Shown: piece after piece, positions 7,186-12,334 of the stretch
Position numbering within the stretch: position 1 is the stretch's first letter
Layout: each line of letters begins with the position of its first letter
NCBI GenBank assembly: GCA_027858865.1
Contig: JAQIBW010000010.1
Location: 1 to 16,040, forward strand
DNA from: Sulfurimonas sp.
GTDB lineage: Bacteria > Campylobacterota > Campylobacteria > Campylobacterales > Sulfurimonadaceae
DNA length: 16,040 nt
Reading direction: 5' to 3'
Program-made: the position numbers and the translations under genes
Notes under the pieces: generated by a model
Told to the model about the DNA's origin: nothing
The model's database searches: none
What the model saw: the letters and a program-made list of their open reading frames with translations, nothing else

Positions 7186-8035
7186 CGGCTGAGACTATAG
7201 GGGTAAAGGCTTTTGTACTAACATCTATGGCATCTCCGATTTTTAGGTTTTGTGCTTCGTGTTCGCTTACAACTACTTCTACAAGTTGCTGACCGATTGC
7301 TATAATGGCTATGAAGATTACATCCACTTTTTTTATGTCTAGAAGTTCACCTCTAAATGAAAACTTTTGACTTCCCGATGTTCGCAGAAGTACATCTTTT
7401 GGTTTCCCGTCGTTTGTGATTTTTCCATTTTCTAAAACTACTACTCTAGATGCTAGTCTATATATCTCACTTGGATCATGACTTACCATAATGGTAGTTG
7501 TATTGAACTCACGATGCAGAGTTAGTATTTCGTTTTGGAGTTTTGTTCGCATCTGCGGGTCAAGTGCTGAAAGCGGTTCATCCATGAGTAAAAGTTTTGG
7601 TCGTCTCATCATGGCACGACAAAGTGATACTCTCTGTTTTTGTCCACCACTTAGAGTGTTTGGAAGTCTGTTCTTAAGTTCGCTTAGTTCTGTGATGCCA
7701 AGTAGATGCTCTGCAAGTTCTTTGTCTTTTTTTACATACAGAAGATTATCTAAAACACTCATATTATCAAAAAGAGCGTAGTCTTGAAACACAAAACCTA
7801 TAGCTCTTTTTTGAGGTGACAGTTTCATGGTACTGTTTAACCAACTCTCTTCACCCACATCCAGTTCGCCGTTAGCATCTTCAAGTCCTGCTATGATTCT
7901 AAGTAGTGTAGTCTTCCCACTTCCGCTTTTCCCACTTAAAGCTAAAAACTCACCCTCTTTTATACTGAGGTTTATACTCAACTCCATATCAGCTTGTGAA
8001 CCCTGAAGTTTTTTATTAATATTTATTTTTATCAT
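7181..8035 (-). CDS. modC: molybdate ABC importer ATP-binding protein ModC
   Basis: A 284-residue importer ATPase: Walker A GKSGSGKT at 35-42, Q-loop Q84, signature LSGGQ at 128-132, Walker B LLLMDE at 148-153 and switch histidine H186. From about residue 225 a short domain (GELLDIKKVDVIFIAI to the end) has the pattern of one Mop/TOBE unit, the molybdate-sensing tail of ModC. The protein is shorter than enterobacterial ModC (about 350 residues), so the C-terminal regulatory part is reduced. It drives molybdate, and possibly tungstate, uptake through ModB. The ATG at 8035 overlaps the modB stop by four bases (ATGA). It is the last gene of the mod operon. Confidence 0.92.
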   Translation of the reverse strand: MIKININKKLQGSQADMELSINLSIKEGEFLALSGKSGSGKTTLLRIIAGLEDANGELDVGEESWLNSTMKLSPQKRAIGFVFQDYALFDNMSVLDNLLYVKKDKELAEHLLGITELSELKNRLPNTLSGGQKQRVSLCRAMMRRPKLLLMDEPLSALDPQMRTKLQNEILTLHREFNTTTIMVSHDPSEIYRLASRVVVLENGKITNDGKPKDVLLRTSGSQKFSFRGELLDIKKVDVIFIAIIAIGQQLVEVVVSEHEAQNLKIGDAIDVSTKAFTPIVSAV

Positions 8036-8733
8036 CTATGAAATCCAGCAAATTTATTATTATTTTTATGGTTAAAAATGTAGACACTTAGAAGAACTAA
8101 GAAGCTCATAATAAGCATCAGACCACTATAGATATGCGCAGAGTCGTAGTCCATTATCTCAACCATTTCGTAGATGGCTACAGATGCTACCTTTGTCTCA
8201 CCAGGGATGCTTCCACCTACCATAAGAACTACTCCAAACTCTCCGACAGTATGAGCAAATGTCACGATGATGGCAGTTATCAGTGCGGGTTTCATATTTG
8301 GAAGTGCTACTTTAAGTATGGTCTCGAACTTTCCTTTGCCACTTATGTATGAAGCTTCAAGCATGTTTTTGTTTATGGATTCAAATCCGCTTTGAAGAGG
8401 TTGCACCATAAATGGTAAAGAGTAAAATGAGCTTGCAATGACTAGACCTGTAAAGTTAAAAACCAGTTTTATGCCAAAATATTCATAAAAAAAAGCACCG
8501 ATAGGAGAGTTTTGAGAAAGAGCTATTAGGATGTAAAACCCTAAAACGGAGGGCGGTAAAACAATGGGAAGTGCAGTTATAGCTTCAAGGACTGGTTTGC
8601 TTCTAGAACTCGTTTGAGAGAGCCACCAAGCAAGAGGCATAGAGAGTGTAAAGAGTATGATCGTGGTAAGTCCTGCAAGTTTAAAAGATAGTAAAAAAGG
8701 AGCAAACTCGATTGTTTGAAGCATTTCTAACAT
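8032..8733 (-). CDS. modB: molybdate ABC importer permease ModB
   Basis: A 233-residue permease with about five to six membrane helices. The EAA loop that contacts the ATPase is EASYISGKGKFETILKVALP at 126-145, with the expected conserved glycine. The following segment HTVGEFGVVLMVGGSIPGET (161-180) is the signature stretch shared by ModB/CysT-type permeases and most similar to ModB. The start is taken at 8733 (ATG, with AAAGAG about eight bases upstream); an in-frame ATG at 8724, just after the preceding gene's TAG, is an alternative that removes three residues. The gene overlaps the Mop-protein gene by seven bases and modC by four, so translation of the three is coupled. Confidence 0.92.
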   Translation of the reverse strand: MLEMLQTIEFAPFLLSFKLAGLTTIILFTLSMPLAWWLSQTSSRSKPVLEAITALPIVLPPSVLGFYILIALSQNSPIGAFFYEYFGIKLVFNFTGLVIASSFYSLPFMVQPLQSGFESINKNMLEASYISGKGKFETILKVALPNMKPALITAIIVTFAHTVGEFGVVLMVGGSIPGETKVASVAIYEMVEIMDYDSAHIYSGLMLIMSFLVLLSVYIFNHKNNNKFAGFHR

Positions 8734-9128
8734 TCGATAATCTCTTTGATAGATAACTCACTTGCTTTTATAAAAAGAGTAACATGATCACCTACTTGCA
8801 AGTTCATTCTCATAGATGAATTTTTAGTAATGATACTCTCACAAGTAGCATCTCCCGTGCTTAGTTTTATGCTGCTTAAAAGCTTTCCATTGCTAATCTC
8901 TATTATCTTTGCATCTAACTGGTTAGAGTAACTTATGTTTCCGCTAAACTCTTTTGCTATGGCTATGTGGGTTGGTTTTGCAGTTAGCACAACTTGGCAT
9001 CCAACATCCACTTTTTCATTTAGGTCTAGACTCATCATACTTAGACTTTGACCGTTGAAGTCAAAGTTAACTATGTTTAGGTTTTGTACACTTTGTATTT
9101 TTGTGATTTTAGATATAAACTTATTCAT
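8727..9128 (-). CDS. small protein of two Mop/TOBE-type domains (molybdate-binding, molbindin-like)
   Basis: The 133 residues split into two halves of about 65 (roughly 4-60 and 66-130). The second half (NQLDAKIIEISNGKLLSSIKL, then the QVGDHVTLFIKASELSI type end) fits the Mop/TOBE pattern well; the first half (GCQVVLTAKPTHIAIA) is a more diverged copy. Mop domains bind molybdate or tungstate in oligomeric barrels. As a free di-Mop protein inside the operon it probably stores or hands over molybdate, or senses it beside ModE; this is inference. From memory Campylobacter jejuni has a protein of this kind between modA and modB, so the arrangement appears conserved. The ATG at 9128 overlaps the modA stop as ATGA. 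It has no signal peptide, so it is cytoplasmic. Confidence 0.78.
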   Translation of the reverse strand: MNKFISKITKIQSVQNLNIVNFDFNGQSLSMMSLDLNEKVDVGCQVVLTAKPTHIAIAKEFSGNISYSNQLDAKIIEISNGKLLSSIKLSTGDATCESIITKNSSMRMNLQVGDHVTLFIKASELSIKEIIEC

Positions 9129-9862
9129 GGCAGTAAGTACCCGTAGTTTTTAAATATCTTCTTTGCATCTGCTGAGAGTATGAAGTCATAAAAGGCTTTT
9201 ACCTCTTCACCCTCTTCTAACATTACTATGCCTTGTTTGATGGGAGTGTATAGCTTTGCATCTACAGCTACCCAGTTAATGTTTTCTTTGTATTTAAACA
9301 TCTGTTTAGAGTAGAGTGAAGACTTTGCAATTATCCCAATATCTGCTGCAATTACTGCGTAAGATACAGTTTGAGAGATAGATTCACCATAGACAAACTT
9401 ACTTTTTACATCATTTATAATCTTAGCATTTGCTAAAGCTTGCATAGCGGCTATTCCATAAGGAGCAGTTTTAGGATTTGCGATAGCTATTTTCGATATT
9501 TCTTTACTTTTAAGTAAATAGATTCCATCACTAAAATCTCTTTTGTTGTTACTGAGTAGTGCCAAAGAACCTAAAGCATAAACTATTGGCTTGCTAATCG
9601 CTATTTTCTCTGTATATAATGCTTCTGGATATTTCATATTTGCAGACATAAATAACTGATAAGGAGCACCATGTTTTATCTGTGCAGTAAGTTTGCCACT
9701 GCTTCCAAGAGTTACACGTACTTTTGTGTTAGGATGAGTCTTGTTGAACTCTTTTTTCAAGTCTTCTATTGCATAGCTTACATTTGCTGCTACGGCTATG
9801 CTTATAGTTCCCGCGTTGACTGCTGAGATGCTAATAAGTAGTAATATAAATAATCTTTTCAC
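9125..9862 (-). CDS. modA: periplasmic molybdate-binding protein ModA
   Basis: A 245-residue binding protein with a clear Sec signal peptide (MKRLFILLLISISAVNA, probable cleavage after A17). The anion-binding segments of the ModA fold are seen at AANVSYA (25-31), GSSGKL (53-58), MSANMKYPEAL (72-82), NPKTAPYG (129-136) and the hinge-side SYAVIAADIGI (167-177). It captures molybdate or tungstate in the periplasm and delivers it to ModB. The start is GTG at 9862, supported by AAGGA about five bases upstream that overlaps the end of modE; only nine bases separate the two genes. The downstream Mop gene overlaps its stop. Tungstate versus molybdate preference cannot be decided from sequence. Confidence 0.92.
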   Translation of the reverse strand: MKRLFILLLISISAVNAGTISIAVAANVSYAIEDLKKEFNKTHPNTKVRVTLGSSGKLTAQIKHGAPYQLFMSANMKYPEALYTEKIAISKPIVYALGSLALLSNNKRDFSDGIYLLKSKEISKIAIANPKTAPYGIAAMQALANAKIINDVKSKFVYGESISQTVSYAVIAADIGIIAKSSLYSKQMFKYKENINWVAVDAKLYTPIKQGIVMLEEGEEVKAFYDFILSADAKKIFKNYGYLLP

Positions 9863-9871
9863 TGAATTTCC

Positions 9872-10651
9872 TTAGATGCTAACAATAATATCTGTAGCTT
9901 TGATAATCGCATAAATCTCTTGACCTATTTTAAGACCTAATGATTCTAATGAGTCATTACTTATAGCAGAGGTAAGAGTATTTTTTCCGATAGAGAGTTT
10001 TACTTCTGTACTTACAGCATCAGTTTTAAGTGCTGAGATGGTGCTTTTAAGGATGTTCCTAGCACTGATACCATGAAGTTTCTGAGTTGAAAGCATGATA
10101 GAACTTTCTTGAATAATAGCAAATACTTTGTCGGCTTTTTTTAGATTCATATCTATAAATGTTGCAGTCGGGATGATGGCATATAGCGAACTATCATCGG
10201 AGATGCTAATCTCAACTTTGGTGTTATACTCAGCTGTGCTAAACTCTTTGATATGTCCTGTAATCATGTTACGAGAACTGCTTTTCATATGTAGTTTGCG
10301 TATGAGAGAGAGATGGTTATCACTGCGAAGTTCATATTCATCTACTTCAAGAAGCAGAGCGTTATAAAATTCTTTAAACTTTTTAAATGTGTTGATTAGT
10401 TCTTTACCGACTTTGGTTACTTTTGCACCACCGCCATTTGTTCCACCTGTGACTTTGTTAACTAGAGGTTCGTCAGAGATATTATTCATAGCATCTACCA
10501 TGTCCCAGGCAGCTTTGTAGCTCATCTTCATAGATTTAGAAGCTTTTGATATAGAACCAAATTCATCTATTTTTTCCAGAAGTTCAACTCTTCCATTACC
10601 AAGTAGATTTTTACCCTCTTTTTTGAACCAGATACGACCTTCGATTTCCAC
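9872..10651 (-). CDS. modE: molybdate-responsive transcriptional regulator ModE
   Basis: A 259-residue protein with full ModE architecture. Residues 1 to about 105 are a winged helix-turn-helix of the LysR-like ModE type (GRVELLEKIDEFGSISKASK, then SYKAAWDMVDAMN and the GGTNGGGAKVT wing). Two Mop domains follow, about 125-190 (with SSRNMITG) and 195-259 (with SARNIL), which bind molybdate. Molybdate-loaded ModE normally represses the transporter genes. The start is GTG at 10651 with AAAGG about six bases upstream. It is first in the operon modE-modA-mop-modB-modC, so it probably represses its own synthesis through the promoter just upstream, where a palindrome covers the -10 and a ModE-like half-site covers the start point. 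Divergent from the histidine kinase gene. Confidence 0.94.
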   Translation of the reverse strand: MEIEGRIWFKKEGKNLLGNGRVELLEKIDEFGSISKASKSMKMSYKAAWDMVDAMNNISDEPLVNKVTGGTNGGGAKVTKVGKELINTFKKFKEFYNALLLEVDEYELRSDNHLSLIRKLHMKSSSRNMITGHIKEFSTAEYNTKVEISISDDSSLYAIIPTATFIDMNLKKADKVFAIIQESSIMLSTQKLHGISARNILKSTISALKTDAVSTEVKLSIGKNTLTSAISNDSLESLGLKIGQEIYAIIKATDIIVSI

Positions 10652-10663
10652 TCTAAACCTTTG

Positions 10664-10682
10664 TATATTAAAATATATAACG
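10664..10682 (-). promoter_or_regulatory. candidate ModE operator at the mod transcription start
   Basis: The minus strand reads CGTTATATA from 10682 to 10674, identical to one arm of the E. coli ModE site as I recall it (TATATAACG on the plus strand). The other arm is imperfect (TATATT, 10664-10669), forming a partial inverted repeat with AATATA at 10672-10677. It covers the predicted start point near 10678. Confidence 0.4.
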
Positions 10683-10684
10683 GT

Positions 10685-10713
10685 ATGATATCATTTTGGA
10701 AAAAAGATGTCAA
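10685..10713 (-). promoter_or_regulatory. sigma-70-type promoter of the mod operon
   Basis: On the minus strand a perfect TTGACA (10713-10708) is separated by exactly 17 bases from TATCAT (10690-10685), with the start expected near 10678 and a leader of about 27 bases to the GTG of modE. The -10 lies inside the perfect palindrome ATGATATCAT (10685-10694). It is the only promoter in this window where I see a consensus -35. Confidence 0.6.
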
Positions 10714-10742
10714 TAATTTAATAGGGTTTAATAATATTATTG

Positions 10743-10748
10743 TATAAT
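10743..10748 (+). promoter_or_regulatory. extended -10 element (TGTATAAT) for the histidine kinase gene
   Basis: TATAAT preceded by TG starts two bases after the perfect palindrome AATAATATTATT (10730-10741). The start would fall near 10755, leaving a 15-base leader containing the GGAG at 10761-10764. Confidence 0.5.
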
Positions 10749-10769
10749 AAGTTTTATTACGGAGATGAA

Positions 10770-11798
10770 ATGAAACCTATTTTAATTTTTCTATTTTTAA
10801 CATCTTATTTATTTTCTAACGATTTATTCGGAACTGAAGAAAATAATATCATGCAAACTCTTATAGGGATGAGTTATGGTATTGCGCTTATCTTGATTAT
10901 TTACAATAGTGTTATTTACTTCTATACGAGAAAAAAAAGATACATCTTATCTATTTTAATAGTAAGTTCTTGTGTTTTATGGCAACTATATTTTCCGAGT
11001 ACAGTCTTGTTTATTTTCATAAGTATTATTTTACTGGTGCTAATGAGTAATGCTTTTTTAAATGCAACGACTGCCTTAATACTAGATATAAAAAAAGATA
11101 AGCTTTTGATAGACCAATCAAGACTTGCGTCTATGGGTAAAATGATAGAGCAGATTGCTCATCAGTGGAGACAGCCTCTAAATGACTTAGGACTGTTAAA
11201 CCAAAATTTTTATTTTAAACAACAGCTTGGTACCTTGGAAGAAGAAGATTTTTTGAAGACTCATGATGGTATTGATAGAAATATAAAGTACATGTCTGAT
11301 ACGATTGATGACTTTAGAAACTACTATAAAAGTGATAAAAAAGAAGAGACTTATCAACTTAGTAGAGCAATTGAGAATATTTTAGCAATTGTTAAACCTA
11401 GCTTGGAATATTCTGGCATCAAAGTGATTTTAAAACTTAACGATGCTGTTAATCTTCACAATGTTAAAAATGAACTGCAACAAGTTTTACTTATCATACT
11501 AAATAACGCTAAAGATGCCATGATAACCTCTGCTATAGAAGATAAGAAAATTACTATTGAAGTAGCAACTGATGAGAAAAATGCATATATCAATATTTTT
11601 GATAATGGAGGAGGCGTTCCTGATGATATCAAAGAAAAAATATATGATTCTTATTTTAGTACTAAGTTTAATAGCCAAGGAACAGGAATAGGTCTTTATA
11701 TGTCTAAAAGCATTATTGAAAAAAATATGCATGGGTTTATAAGTGTGAAAAATATAGACAACGGAGCTTGTTTTACCGTAAAACTTCCACTGGTTTAA
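10770..11798 (+). CDS. membrane-bound sensor histidine kinase, orphan
   Basis: A 342-residue two-component kinase. The N-terminus has a short hydrophobic segment (3-15) and two or three membrane helices (about 31-52, 58-74 and 77-95) with only very short extracytoplasmic loops, so there is no recognisable sensor domain. The dimerisation box is QIAHQWRQPLNDL, with phospho-acceptor H131 at 128-140. The ATPase domain has the N-box NNAKDA (245-250), DNGGG (278-282), SYFSTKF (294-300) and GTGIGLYMSK (304-313). The HQWRQPLN type is abundant in Campylobacterota. I chose ATG 10770 with GGAG five bases upstream; an in-frame TTG at 10740 would place the promoter -10 inside the gene. No response regulator lies within this window, so its partner must be elsewhere. 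The neighbouring dehydrogenase genes are on the same strand but have their own promoter candidate. Confidence 0.9.
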   Translation: MKPILIFLFLTSYLFSNDLFGTEENNIMQTLIGMSYGIALILIIYNSVIYFYTRKKRYILSILIVSSCVLWQLYFPSTVLFIFISIILLVLMSNAFLNATTALILDIKKDKLLIDQSRLASMGKMIEQIAHQWRQPLNDLGLLNQNFYFKQQLGTLEEEDFLKTHDGIDRNIKYMSDTIDDFRNYYKSDKKEETYQLSRAIENILAIVKPSLEYSGIKVILKLNDAVNLHNVKNELQQVLLIILNNAKDAMITSAIEDKKITIEVATDEKNAYINIFDNGGGVPDDIKEKIYDSYFSTKFNSQGTGIGLYMSKSIIEKNMHGFISVKNIDNGACFTVKLPLV

Positions 11799-11847
11799 AA
11801 AGAGTTTATTTAGTGTAGTATAATAATCACATGTTTTTAAAAACCAG
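11790..11847. repeat. 12-bp inverted repeat spanning the kinase stop and the next start codon
   Basis: CTGGTTTAAAAA (11790-11801) can pair with TTTTTAAAAACCAG (11834-11847) through CTGGTTT/AAACCAG and AAAAA/TTTTT, leaving a two-base bulge. The loop holds the TATAAT at 11819-11824 and the ATG at 11831. It is a real base-pairing potential; function is unknown and chance is possible in AT-rich DNA. Confidence 0.35.
11819..11824 (+). promoter_or_regulatory. -10 element (TATAAT) six bases before the Tat-subunit start codon
   Basis: GTATAAT is followed by exactly six bases and then ATG at 11831, the same arrangement as at 3765-3779. No Shine-Dalgarno lies between them, so a leaderless transcript is the simplest reading. 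Confidence 0.45.
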
Positions 11848-12334
11848 ACGTACTTTTTTAAAAAAGACAGCATTTAGCACCACTGCTTTAATCCTACCTC
11901 ACATAAAACTTTTCGCATCTGCATCTATCCTTGACACACTAGCATTAGCTCAGAGAGATTTGTATGGAGATTTAAAAAGTGCTCCAAGCTTTAAAGAGAT
12001 AAACTCACGAGCATATTTGAGTCTTATATTGACTCATTCTCGTGTTGATGAAGACTCTAAGAAATATATAAAAAATGGAGCTATCTGGTTAGATGAAGAT
12101 GCTGTGAAGCTTTACAAAAAACCATACATTCAGCTCGATGAAAAAAAGCGTCAAAAAACTTTGCACTATATTGCAACTTACACTTGGGGTGAAAACTGGA
12201 TAGATACGATGCTTAGGTTTGTTTATGAAGCAGTTTTAGGTGATACTATTTATGGTGTAAACAAAAATGAAAGTGGATGGAAATGGCTAACCCATGCATC
12301 TGGTCTGCCTCGTCCAAAGGAAGCTTTGCTATGA
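11831..12334 (+). CDS. Tat-exported small subunit of a GMC dehydrogenase (gluconate 2-dehydrogenase subunit 3-like)
   Basis: A 167-residue protein that begins with a twin-arginine signal: TRRTFLKK at residues 5-12, then a hydrophobic stretch ending near FASA at 28-31. The mature part contains SRAYLSLILTHSR, WLDEDAVKLY and the C-terminal GENWIDTMLRFVYEAVLGD and SGWKWL, the pattern of the gluconate 2-dehydrogenase subunit 3 family. Such small subunits carry the export signal for a signal-less flavoprotein partner, which is the next gene. The start ATG 11831 is the only one that includes the Tat motif; it lacks a Shine-Dalgarno. Its TGA (12332-12334) overlaps the partner's ATG. Campylobacter jejuni has a comparable pair acting as gluconate dehydrogenase, but the substrate here is not established. 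Confidence 0.82.
   Translation: MFLKTRRTFLKKTAFSTTALILPHIKLFASASILDTLALAQRDLYGDLKSAPSFKEINSRAYLSLILTHSRVDEDSKKYIKNGAIWLDEDAVKLYKKPYIQLDEKKRQKTLHYIATYTWGENWIDTMLRFVYEAVLGDTIYGVNKNESGWKWLTHASGLPRPKEALL

Noticed and set aside
7491..7781. 96-codon open frame on the plus strand inside modC
   Set aside because: It is antisense to the Walker A to signature region of modC; the serine/arginine-rich translation is a by-product of the conserved codons on the other strand.
10740..10769. TTG start at 10740 for the histidine kinase
   Set aside because: It would put the TGTATAAT promoter inside the gene and has no ribosome site; ATG 10770 has GGAG five bases upstream and begins directly with the hydrophobic segment.
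11499..11873. 124-codon open frame on the minus strand across the end of the kinase gene
   Set aside because: It lies antisense to the conserved kinase ATPase domain, has no recognisable motif or ribosome site, and its composition is that of a shadow frame in AT-rich DNA.
12277..12330. Longer N-terminus for the GMC protein starting at ATG 12277
   Set aside because: It would add 18 residues before the FAD-binding strand while overlapping the small-subunit gene by 58 bases; ATG 12331 has AAAGGAAG and the ATGA overlap seen throughout this window.
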